Source of the DNA: Ktedonobacter robiniae
Lineage (GTDB): Bacteria; Chloroflexota; Ktedonobacteria; Ktedonobacterales; Ktedonobacteraceae
Reading direction: 5' to 3'
NCBI RefSeq assembly: GCF_016587375.1
Contig: NZ_BNJG01000001.1
Coordinates: 248,001-312,000 of the forward strand
Length of the DNA stretch: 64,000 nt
Part shown: one piece after another, positions 56,930-64,000 of the stretch
How positions within the stretch are numbered: the first letter of the stretch is position 1
How the letters are laid out: each line of letters begins with the position of its first letter
The notes under the pieces: generated by a model
Databases searched by the model: none
Seen by the model: only the letters and a program-made list of their open reading frames with translations
What the model was told of the DNA's origin: nothing
Position numbers and translations under genes: made by a program

Positions 56930-57874
56930 TTAGCGTGTACTCGCTTCCTCCACTCTATACTTCCTCACTGCAATCTGGAAGGCTTCCTCATCAATATTGC
57001 CACCAGATATCACAGCGGCTATTCTTTGACCCGGGTGGTTCTCCAGGTAACGTAGAGCAGCCGCGACAGCGGAAGCACCCGCCCCCTCCGCGCGTATATG
57101 GTTGTGCTTCCAGAGCAGATATAGCATGTGCTGTATCTCTTCCTCAGAAATAAGCTCAACGTCGAAACGCGGATAAGCCCTGGCTCTCTCCAATGGAAGG
57201 ACACCAGCCTGCCGTACCAACATTCCTTCGGCCATACTCCGCGCCGGAGGCAGCAGCACACGCTCATTGCTCTCAAGGGCGATCTTCATCGAGGGAACGC
57301 ATTCCAACTCAACACCAATGATATGCATATCTGACCCCTGGTAACATTCCAGGCATCCAGCCAGTAGGCCGCCCCCACCAACCGGCAGCAAAAGCGAGTC
57401 GAGACCCTCTTCAGCCTGCTCTCGAATCTCGCGGAAGAGACTCGAATGTCCGTGTACCACCGAGGGGTCATCGAGGCTGGAGATGTATGGAGCACCTGTT
57501 TCCCTGGAGAAGCGCAATGCTTCCTGCACACACTCATCATAGCCACCAGCCACCTTCTCAACGTTCGCCCCCAACTGCACTAGCTTCTCTGCTTTTACTG
57601 CCGAAATGTGTGCTGGCACAAAGACCTGGACTCGCAAGTTCAGAAGCTGGGCAGCTAATGAGACTCCCATGCCATGATTGCCTGTCGATGCAGTAACAAC
57701 GGTTGTTTCAGGCGCTTCCTCAAGCAAACGATGATATGTGCCACGAAACTTGAAGGATTTACCAACCTGCTTTGTTTCATCTTTCAGCCATAGCTCACTT
57801 CGTGGAGCAAGGGGTCCCTGATAGCGCACCAGGGGAGTACGAATCACATGCTGATAATATTGTTGTGGAAACAA
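56930..57874 (-). CDS. PLP-dependent threonine/serine dehydratase-like enzyme
   Basis: 314 residues of fold-type II. SFKFRG contains the PLP-binding Lys; ASTGNHGMGVSLAA is the substrate/phosphate-side loop; LLLPVGGGGLLAG is the Gly-rich PLP-phosphate loop. There is no C-terminal ACT regulatory domain, so it is the short catabolic or racemase-like form. Threonine or serine deamination, or serine racemisation, are all compatible. It is last in the murF-ddl-GNAT direction (gap ~100 bases), which makes a link to amino acid supply for the cell wall possible but unproven. Confidence 0.85.
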   Translation of the reverse strand: MFPQQYYQHVIRTPLVRYQGPLAPRSELWLKDETKQVGKSFKFRGTYHRLLEEAPETTVVTASTGNHGMGVSLAAQLLNLRVQVFVPAHISAVKAEKLVQLGANVEKVAGGYDECVQEALRFSRETGAPYISSLDDPSVVHGHSSLFREIREQAEEGLDSLLLPVGGGGLLAGCLECYQGSDMHIIGVELECVPSMKIALESNERVLLPPARSMAEGMLVRQAGVLPLERARAYPRFDVELISEEEIQHMLYLLWKHNHIRAEGAGASAVAAALRYLENHPGQRIAAVISGGNIDEEAFQIAVRKYRVEEASTR

Positions 57875-57974
57875 GATATATCCTCTTTAATCTAGCCAAC
57901 TACTGATATAAGACTTATACAATAGGAATTAATGATTCATGACAAACGGCATTTCGTTAGCTTATTGTGATAAT

Positions 57975-58547
57975 TCATTTACCCTGTGCTCTTTGCCGTA
58001 TAAATTCGTCTCGCAATATGCTATAGACCCGGACGTTGTGATACGTTCCGAAGCGCAGAATGGCCTCACGCAGAGTACCCTCTAATTGGAAACCCGCTTT
58101 CTCGTCCGCGCGCCAGCCACCAATATTCTCCTCCATATCCTGCGTCTGGATACGATTAAGATTCAATTCCATAAATCCATACTGGATCATAAGTTTGGTT
58201 GCCTCGGTGCCATACCCTCTTCCCTGGACGGAAGGATCAATCTTGATATAAAACTCAGCGGTTTGATTGAGCGTATTGATGTCTTTCAGACCCACCACAC
58301 CAATAAGCGTGTTGTCTTGCTTCAAGGCAACGCCTAAGAGAATATGTCGAAAGTCACGATACATTTGATCCAGTCGCTCTTTCGAGCGTGTATCGCTGGT
58401 CGGATACACGTTAAAATAGCTGCGCATTTCCTCGCCGTTGTGCCATAACGCCACATGGTGATAATCCTGGATTGGCTCTAATGGGCGCAGGTAAAGGCGA
58501 GGGCCAACACTAAAAGGATTCTGCATTGCTGATTCGTTATTACGCAT
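57975..58547 (-). CDS. GNAT-family N-acetyltransferase (RimJ/RimL type)
   Basis: 190 residues. It opens with MRNNESAMQNPFSVGPRLYLRPL, and AGGAAAGGG precedes the ATG. Acetyl-CoA binding is shown by IDPSVQGRGYGTEATKLMIQYGF (Q/R-x-x-G-x-G/A) and the family phrase NLNRIQTQDMEENIGGWRADEKAGFQLEGTLREAI. Such enzymes acetylate protein N-termini or small amines; substrate unknown. It lies 32 bases after the D-Ala-D-Ala ligase and probably shares its transcript. Confidence 0.88.
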   Translation of the reverse strand: MRNNESAMQNPFSVGPRLYLRPLEPIQDYHHVALWHNGEEMRSYFNVYPTSDTRSKERLDQMYRDFRHILLGVALKQDNTLIGVVGLKDINTLNQTAEFYIKIDPSVQGRGYGTEATKLMIQYGFMELNLNRIQTQDMEENIGGWRADEKAGFQLEGTLREAILRFGTYHNVRVYSILRDEFIRQRAQGK

Positions 58548-58579
58548 ATATATTTACCCTTTCCTACATAAGGATGTGA

Positions 58580-59698
58580 TTAACGATAGGAGCGCAACTG
58601 CTGGCGTGTCTCATGCTGCCGCAAAGCCAACTCGATAAGCTGGTCAAGTAATTGGGAATAGGCAAGACCACTGGCGGCCCATAGTTTAGGATAGAGGCTC
58701 ATTTCGGTAAAACCGGGCAACGTGTTCACCTCATTAATGTAGAACCGACCAGTAACTTTGTCCTGGAAGAAATCAACACGAGACAGCCCTTGGAGATCAA
58801 GAGCCTGGTAAGCTCGCAAAGCCATATCACGCAACATCTGCGCTGTTTCTGTAGGGATAGTTGCGGGAATAACAAACTGGATGGTGTGATTGACGTACTT
58901 ATCTTCGTAGTCGCTAAACTCATCGCCGGGAAGGATTTCTCCGACAACTGAGGCGCTCGGCTCGTCATTGCCCAGGACAGCACACGAGAACTCGCGACAA
59001 TTGATGCCCTGCTCAACTTCAATCTTGCGATCATAGGTAAACGCCTCGTTCATTGCCTTGATAAGCTGATCCCGGTCATTTGCTCGACTAACGCCAATAC
59101 TCGATCCAAGATTGGCAGGCTTCACAAAGCAAGGGTATGCCAACTGATGCTCGATCATAGCTATCAGGTGTTCCGGCTCACGCTCCCACTCCAAACGCCT
59201 ATAGGTAAGGGTCTTGACCACAGGCAACCCGGCAGCCTGGAAGAGTTCCTTCATGATCTCCTTATCCATACCAGCCGCCGAGCCAAGCACACCACAGCCA
59301 ATATAGGGAATATTGGCCATCTCGAAGAACCCCTGAATAGTGCCATCCTCTCCATATGGGCCGTGGAGCACGGGAAAGAGTACGTCGAGTTCGCCATTAG
59401 CCGGAAGAGGCTGAGCTTTATTGATGCTGATAAAGCGTCTACTTTGTGAATCAATAACCAGAGTCACGACAGGAGAGGATGCAATCTCTGTCGCCAACAT
59501 AGGATCATTGACGGCTCGAAGCAATTGTTGGGGCTCAACGCCCCAGAGCCACGCGCCATCTTTTGTTATAGCTATAGGAACAATGTCGTACTTTTCCGCG
59601 TCAAGATTCTGCACGACCGATGCCGCCGAAGCCAGAGAAACTTCATGTTCACAGGATCGGCCACCAAAAATGATGCCAATACGTTTCTTCTGTTTCAT
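58580..59698 (-). CDS. ddl: D-alanine--D-alanine ligase
   Basis: 372 residues, ATP-grasp fold. N-terminal GIIFGGRSCEHEVSLASA is the ligase signature; FPVLHGPYGEDGTIQGFFE, KPANLGSSIGVSRA and INEVNTLPGFTEMSLYPKLW mark the ATP and substrate sites. The omega loop reads EFSDYEDKY, close to the FYDYEAKY form of D-Ala-D-Ala ligases rather than the D-lactate/D-Ser variants. It joins two D-Ala for peptidoglycan precursors in the cytosol. It follows murF by 22 bases and would supply that enzyme. Confidence 0.94.
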   Translation of the reverse strand: MKQKKRIGIIFGGRSCEHEVSLASAASVVQNLDAEKYDIVPIAITKDGAWLWGVEPQQLLRAVNDPMLATEIASSPVVTLVIDSQSRRFISINKAQPLPANGELDVLFPVLHGPYGEDGTIQGFFEMANIPYIGCGVLGSAAGMDKEIMKELFQAAGLPVVKTLTYRRLEWEREPEHLIAMIEHQLAYPCFVKPANLGSSIGVSRANDRDQLIKAMNEAFTYDRKIEVEQGINCREFSCAVLGNDEPSASVVGEILPGDEFSDYEDKYVNHTIQFVIPATIPTETAQMLRDMALRAYQALDLQGLSRVDFFQDKVTGRFYINEVNTLPGFTEMSLYPKLWAASGLAYSQLLDQLIELALRQHETRQQLRSYR

Positions 59699-59720
59699 CG
59701 TTTTGCCTTTCTCCTTCTAT

Positions 59721-61151
59721 TTAAAACATTGAAAGCATGGTTTCCATGCGCATTCCGCGCGATCCTTTGACAAGGACGAGATCTTCAGGGTGCACCCTCT
59801 CTTTGAGCAATTGCACAACGGCACGTTTGCCGTCTTCCACTTCAGAGGCATTGGCAGGATCGACGGAAAATACGTAGATATGCTCGGCAGGCATCCCCGC
59901 CTGCATTGCCCCTTCCGCGAAGTAGCGCGCGAAGTCCCCAAGCACTACCAGGTAGTCAACCTTACCTGCCAACGCCAGGCCAGACGCAATGTGTTCATCC
60001 ATGGTATGCTCACCTTGCTCAAGCAATTCGCCTAACACTGCCCAGCGCTTTCCCAGAGGGACCTGCGGAGTCGCCTGCATTGCCTGAGTCATAGCAATGA
60101 TAGATTGCCGTATAGAGTTATAGGTATCGTCGACTAACGTGCTCCCATTCGGGCCAGCGCTAACCTTGATCTCGCCGCGTCCCTGGACGGATGAAAGATT
60201 TTCTAGTGACTCGCGAATGTTCTCAAGCGGAACGTTAGCGGCATAGCCGACAGCCGCCGCCGCAAGAGCAGTGGTTATGCCATGCGTGCCGGGTAGGCGT
60301 AACTGTACTGGCACCTCCTCATCCTCGATGCACAGCGTAAAGCGGGACCCGAGGAGTCCCCGTTCTTCAACATGCCGACCGCGCACCATTGCCCCATCAC
60401 TCTGCCCATAATAGATCACACGCGCCTGCGTCTTCTCCTTCATCGCTCGAACCACTGGATCATCATAATTGAGCAGCGCGATTCCTTCTGGAGAGAGCAC
60501 CTGAACCAGTTCGCTCTTGGCGATTGCGACATTCTCCAGTGAGCCAAAGTGCTTGAGATGAGCAGCCCCTACAGTAGTAATCACTGACCAGTCTGGACAC
60601 GCGATCGTCTCGCAGAGGCCCCGCAATTCGCCGACCCATTCAGCACCCATCTCCAGCACCGCGTACCTATGCTCAGCTTCCAGGCGTAGCAGCGTCAGTG
60701 GGTAGCCAAGCTCATTATTATAGGAGGCATAGGTTTTTAGCGTCGGTGCGACACTGCCGAGTACAGCGGCAATAGCTTCCTTGGTTGTCGTTTTGCCACT
60801 ACTGCCTGTAATGCCAATCTTGATAGTCCCTGGTTGACGCTGTACTCGCGCGCGGGCAGTGGCTTGCAATGCCTTGACAACATCTGGTACCACCAGTTGG
60901 AGAAAACTGTCGGGAACGTCCTTAGAAGGCGTGGTGCAGAGTGCTCCAGTCACTCCAGCACGCGCAATTGCAGGAATGAAACGATGTCCATCTACACGCG
61001 CTCCAGTGATAGCTACAAAAAGATCATTTTGTTCACACTGTCTATTGTCATGTTGTGCGCTCTGAAACACCGGTTTCTTAGGGCCCGCCAGAGAACCATG
61101 AATGGACAGGTTCTCCTGGTTGCCGGACATAACATCCTGTAGTTCAAACAT
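59721..61151 (-). CDS. murF: UDP-MurNAc-tripeptide--D-Ala-D-Ala ligase (MurF)
   Basis: 476 residues. The N-terminal domain includes NDLFVAITGARVDGHRFI; the central ATP domain has IGITGSSGKTTTKEAI (P-loop) and VLEMGAEWVGELR, the MurF form of the Mur-ligase motif; NYDDPVVR and LPGTHGITTALAAAAV follow, and VDDTYNSIRQSI leads the C-terminal domain. It adds the D-Ala-D-Ala made by the next gene to the UDP-muramyl-tripeptide. AGGAG precedes the ATG by 9 bases. The C-terminus is slightly longer than in many homologues. Confidence 0.94.
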   Translation of the reverse strand: MFELQDVMSGNQENLSIHGSLAGPKKPVFQSAQHDNRQCEQNDLFVAITGARVDGHRFIPAIARAGVTGALCTTPSKDVPDSFLQLVVPDVVKALQATARARVQRQPGTIKIGITGSSGKTTTKEAIAAVLGSVAPTLKTYASYNNELGYPLTLLRLEAEHRYAVLEMGAEWVGELRGLCETIACPDWSVITTVGAAHLKHFGSLENVAIAKSELVQVLSPEGIALLNYDDPVVRAMKEKTQARVIYYGQSDGAMVRGRHVEERGLLGSRFTLCIEDEEVPVQLRLPGTHGITTALAAAAVGYAANVPLENIRESLENLSSVQGRGEIKVSAGPNGSTLVDDTYNSIRQSIIAMTQAMQATPQVPLGKRWAVLGELLEQGEHTMDEHIASGLALAGKVDYLVVLGDFARYFAEGAMQAGMPAEHIYVFSVDPANASEVEDGKRAVVQLLKERVHPEDLVLVKGSRGMRMETMLSMF

Positions 61152-61220
61152 CTAAACATACTCCTGACACATAAGAAAAATCACTATCTGACTTCACTAT
61201 CGTATTCTGTGCGAAGAGAC

Positions 61221-62042
61221 CTAACAGCGCCGTTGCTGCCAGGAGACATAGCCCCACAATATCCCTAAGACGACCAGAGCAGTACCCACTAAGGCTAACA
61301 AGCTTTCTAAACCCTCAAATGGAGATACCACCATCAACCCGCTATCAGCGATAATAGTAACACCGAAGAAGCCATTCGCTATAACCATACCAACTGGTGT
61401 GAGAATTGTACGACTAATAGTGGGCACACCATAACCTGGACGTAAGAGATTCCCCCAGAACCAATAGCAGATGAACAGGAAACGATATAAATTCGTGCCA
61501 AAGAAAGCTGGCCCTGCCAGCGAAAAAGCACTGACAAACAGCATACCGGGTAGCATAATGACTGCAAAGCAAAGTACGCCATAGAAAACAGCCAGAATAT
61601 CACGCACGAGCCAGCACAAATAGGCAACACCAATTCCATAACAAAGTAAAACAGGCAAAAGGGTTGCACCTAAATTCCCCAGATACTTTCCCAGGATGCG
61701 TACGCCTACCGGCACGGATAAGGCCTGGACCAATTCTTCCATCATTGCGTTGCGATCCCGTAGTAGGCGATCCGCCATAAGTATCCCTACCCCCAGTGGC
61801 AGGAAAAGATTGGCATTGCTAGCTAGGAGGGCACTGATGTGCAAGAGAGCGCTATCAAACGCAACGCGTTCATCAAATGAGCTTTTATATAGAAAGCTGC
61901 CCATAGAATTTGGAAGCCACATCCTGTTCAGGCCGAATTGGAACGCGATAAGCAGCACAGGTACAATCCAGACAGCAATACGCCGGATCTGCATACGAAA
62001 TTCATAGCGCATTATGCCCACGAAACTCGAAAAACATCTCAC
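61221..62042 (-). CDS. ABC-2-type membrane permease-like protein
   Basis: 273 residues. Six hydrophobic segments, starting IAVWIVPVLLIAFQFGL, in the pattern of ABC-2 transporter membrane subunits; RLLRDRNAMMEELVQALSVPVGVRILGKYLGNL is the cytosolic coupling stretch typical of that family. The GTG at 62042 is the most upstream start (an in-frame stop lies just above); the ATG at 62012 (MRYEFRMQIRR) is an alternative. No ATPase subunit is in the window. It follows the HEAT-repeat protein by ~50 bases, and the two probably act together. Substrate unknown. Confidence 0.7.
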   Translation of the reverse strand: MRCFSSFVGIMRYEFRMQIRRIAVWIVPVLLIAFQFGLNRMWLPNSMGSFLYKSSFDERVAFDSALLHISALLASNANLFLPLGVGILMADRLLRDRNAMMEELVQALSVPVGVRILGKYLGNLGATLLPVLLCYGIGVAYLCWLVRDILAVFYGVLCFAVIMLPGMLFVSAFSLAGPAFFGTNLYRFLFICYWFWGNLLRPGYGVPTISRTILTPVGMVIANGFFGVTIIADSGLMVVSPFEGLESLLALVGTALVVLGILWGYVSWQQRRC

Positions 62043-62095
62043 TGTCCGTCAGAATCTCCTTACTCTAGAATAAATTGCATATGTCGTTTCCTTGC

Positions 62096-63475
62096 CTACG
62101 ACCACCTCGACCACCTGACCACTCTCGGTTGGCGTGGAATAGCGACCAGAGCAACAACCAGGCAAAGCGCGGTAAGCAAGCATATTGACAAATTCGTTTG
62201 CCACCAGGAAGAAAGAACAAAATCAATACCCAGAAAAGTATTTAGAGGTGTTGTCTTCATCTGGATAGACTGGCTTGCTTCCAACAATAACGTCACACTG
62301 GCCGCACCCCAGGCTCCAATCAGCGACGAGAGCGCCAGGGCCATAGAGGCAAGCAAACACATGGGACCTAACCAGGTGTGCAAGATATCCAGAAAGTTTT
62401 CGTGATGGGTTAGAGCCAATAACACGGACATCCCCAGAGCCAACAAGACATTGTAACCAACTACTAACAGAAAGCGGCAGAACACTATCAGCCGCATAGA
62501 AGTAGGGGTCGAGCTTATTAATTCGAAGCCCGCGTCGTGCTTCATCCCATAGAGAAAGGGCACATCACAGGCTGCAGCTGCCGTCGTGAACACAGCGAGG
62601 ACGGAGACAGCCATCTGAAGCTGAGTTTCAGAGTGTACTTTAAAGAAAAGGAAGATGCCTACACTAAATACCACCAGGAGCGGAGCAATCCAGACACCAC
62701 TATGGATCAGGCGTATCTGCATCAACAAAAGTTGCCAGACCTTTAAGAACGCGCCACGCCATGATCGACGAGTTGGATGTGACATCAACTGAGCAACCGT
62801 ATCCAGCGCCTGTGCAGCGGCTGTTCGGACCATGCTATCCTGGTCGTGGGCAACGACAGACAATGCTTCAAGTGGAAGAGCAATGCCCTGCTCACTTAAC
62901 ATACCAAATGTCAAAGCAGCAGCCTCGCGCACAACCCAAGAACGATCCTGTAAAGCGAGAGATAATTTGTCTGCGGGAACGTCTTCTCCCAGAGAACCAA
63001 GAGCATGCACTGCCGCTGCACGTACCGCTTCATCTTCATCATGAAGAGCGGCGCATAATGGTTCAACACAAGCTGGATCCTGAAAGTTCCCTAGCATCCG
63101 CACAACTGCTTCGCGAACACGCCAATCGTCGTCGTGTGTACGTATTTCAACCAGCCGCTCTAGCGAAACACTGCTTCTCGCCATGCTTAACACACGAAGC
63201 GTTGCCACACGTATGGATGGGTGAGGATCCTCTAACATAACAAGTAAGCATTCATGATACTTCTGAACAGCCGATGGAGGTATATCACTCAGGGCCTGGA
63301 GACGGACATGCCAATCAGAACTCTTTAGTGCCTGATCAATGTTCACGCGAGGATGCTCAAACAGCGAAGCGCTTTGGCCTAATCCCAATTGTCGCAGAAC
63401 ATCACTTGCCAGCGTAGTAGGAACCACATGCTTTTCAGCCCCTTGTCCAGACACTAATGGTTTAGGATCATTCAT
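62096..63475 (-). CDS. HEAT-repeat protein with multi-helix membrane domain
   Basis: 459 residues. The cytosolic N-terminal part (~25-235) contains about six HEAT/PBS-lyase-type repeats of ~31 residues (DPHPSIRVATLRVL, DDDWRVREAVVRML, DEDEAVRAAAVHAL, DRSWVVREAAALTF, DQDSMVRTAAAQAL). Six or so membrane helices follow (~255-455), the first reading SGVWIAPLLVVFSVGIFLFF, reminiscent of ABC-2 permeases. Its ATG overlaps the stop of the sigma-factor gene by 4 bases, so the two are translationally coupled. The HEAT part may bind the sigma factor or a missing ATPase; neither is shown. Confidence 0.75.
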   Translation of the reverse strand: MNDPKPLVSGQGAEKHVVPTTLASDVLRQLGLGQSASLFEHPRVNIDQALKSSDWHVRLQALSDIPPSAVQKYHECLLVMLEDPHPSIRVATLRVLSMARSSVSLERLVEIRTHDDDWRVREAVVRMLGNFQDPACVEPLCAALHDEDEAVRAAAVHALGSLGEDVPADKLSLALQDRSWVVREAAALTFGMLSEQGIALPLEALSVVAHDQDSMVRTAAAQALDTVAQLMSHPTRRSWRGAFLKVWQLLLMQIRLIHSGVWIAPLLVVFSVGIFLFFKVHSETQLQMAVSVLAVFTTAAAACDVPFLYGMKHDAGFELISSTPTSMRLIVFCRFLLVVGYNVLLALGMSVLLALTHHENFLDILHTWLGPMCLLASMALALSSLIGAWGAASVTLLLEASQSIQMKTTPLNTFLGIDFVLSSWWQTNLSICLLTALCLVVALVAIPRQPRVVRWSRWS

Positions 63476-64000
63476 CTCGACCGCACCTCACATTCCTGAG
63501 TGGTTAACGCACGACGCAACAATTGCGTGCCACGATATATACCAGATTTCACGGTCCCCAATGGGATAGCAAGCAGATCTGCAATCTCCTGGTGATTCAG
63601 CTCTTCGAAATAATAGAGATTGACGAGTGTACGAAATTGAAGTGGGAGACGGGCTATATACTCTTCAAGAGTACGTATCCATTCCCGCTGTTCGCTCATT
63701 ATATCTGGCTGGTCATACCAGGCACTTTGCCAGGTTTGATCGAAGTCCTCAAGCAGGTCAAGGGAAATTTCCTGTACCCTTGTCTGACGCAGATACCCAT
63801 AAAACGTATTCAACGCCACTTTGTAAAGCCAGGCTTGAATCTTCAACGTACGCCTCCGTTCGGCCGGATAATTGCGCAACGTTGAGTATGCGCGTAAAAA
63901 AGCTTCTTGGAGAATGTCTTCCGCGAGTTGGGCATGGCCTGTCTGGCGCAAGATAAATACATATAATCCCTGCTGATAGCTCGCGACTAGCTGCGCGAAG
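63472..64000 (-). CDS. ECF-type RNA polymerase sigma factor (N-terminus outside the window)
   Basis: The frame remains open to the window edge, reading FAQLVASYQQGLYVFILRQTG before HAQLAEDILQEAFLRAYSTL, so the apparent TTG start at 63951 is not real. Region 2 (LAEDILQEAFLRAY...KIQAWLYKVALNTFYGYLR) and region 4 (IARLPLQFRTLVNLYYFEELNHQEIADLLAIPLGTVKSGIYRGTQLLRRAL) are complete. It directs RNA polymerase to a specific promoter set. It is the first visible gene of the minus-strand group and overlaps the HEAT-repeat gene, whose product may control it. Confidence 0.92.
   Translation of the reverse strand, partial: FAQLVASYQQGLYVFILRQTGHAQLAEDILQEAFLRAYSTLRNYPAERRRTLKIQAWLYKVALNTFYGYLRQTRVQEISLDLLEDFDQTWQSAWYDQPDIMSEQREWIRTLEEYIARLPLQFRTLVNLYYFEELNHQEIADLLAIPLGTVKSGIYRGTQLLRRALTTQECEVRSR

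Noticed and set aside
56585..59698. Peptide plus ATP-grasp ligase plus GNAT as a graspetide cluster
   Set aside because: The ATP-grasp protein is a canonical D-Ala-D-Ala ligase next to murF, and these genes are on the opposite strand, separated from the peptide by a terminator.

Overview
The window looks like a chromosomal segment of a filamentous, spore-forming Ktedonobacteria-type bacterium (Chloroflexota), close to Ktedonobacter. This is inferred from the gene mix: a WD40-repeat membrane protein, many secreted glycoside hydrolases, NRPS genes, a PAS-rich kinase, remnants of an IscB/omega-RNA element and a TnpB element, and moderate GC (roughly 50-55 % by eye) with some GC-richer islands. 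No tRNA, rRNA or CRISPR array was seen.

Layout. 57-3491 (+): zinc-ribbon/WD40 membrane protein, TPM-like secreted protein, and a GC-rich FAD alditol oxidase that looks acquired. 3600-4700: a gene-poor stretch with a decayed IscB element (C-terminal coding remnant plus a structured omega-RNA-like region) and an IS605-like palindrome. 4895-14943 (+): a three-module NRPS now split into two frames by one missing base exactly at the carrier-protein core of module 2. Specificity residues read Ser, Gly, beta-Ala, and release is by a thioesterase with a Cys nucleophile. 15108-15533: small secreted protein. 15545-26122 (-): an exopolysaccharide operon, in transcription order glycosyltransferase, initiating sugar-phosphate transferase, Wzz/BY-kinase-like protein with a degenerate P-loop, a fused polymerase-flippase, two glycosyltransferases and a GH5 glycanase. 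A DDE-type IS (26139-27637) sits a few bases upstream of the first gene of that operon.

27998-51649 is a polysaccharide-degradation region: GH36 alpha-galactosidase (its end abuts an IS607-type tnpA-tnpB element), GH30 glucanase with fascin-like repeats, a GC-rich beta-helix glycanase (GH87-like), a membrane-tethered XRE regulator, CBM2-GH6 cellulase, a lipoprotein, a redoxin, then GH43 divergent from a LacI-SBP-permease-permease-GH3 cluster. Two perfect palindromic operators lie between GH43 and lacI, so these genes form a locally regulated system for taking up and splitting (probably xylan-derived) oligosaccharides. The ABC ATPase is absent and must be supplied in trans.

52143-56839 (+): multi-PAS histidine kinase (frameshifted, again at a short G run), acetamidase/formamidase, and a short peptide gene with a bacteriocin-type leader and a His/Asp/Tyr/Trp-rich tail. 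56930-64000 (-): in transcription order an ECF sigma factor (running off the window), HEAT-repeat membrane protein, ABC-2-like membrane protein, MurF, D-Ala-D-Ala ligase, GNAT acetyltransferase and a PLP threonine/serine dehydratase-like enzyme.

Many gene ends carry very long, perfectly paired hairpins (up to 31 bp) of unrelated sequence. The most unusual items are the NRPS with its frameshift and Cys-thioesterase, the polymerase-flippase fusion, the orphan RiPP-like peptide, the IscB/omega-RNA remnant and the long hairpins.
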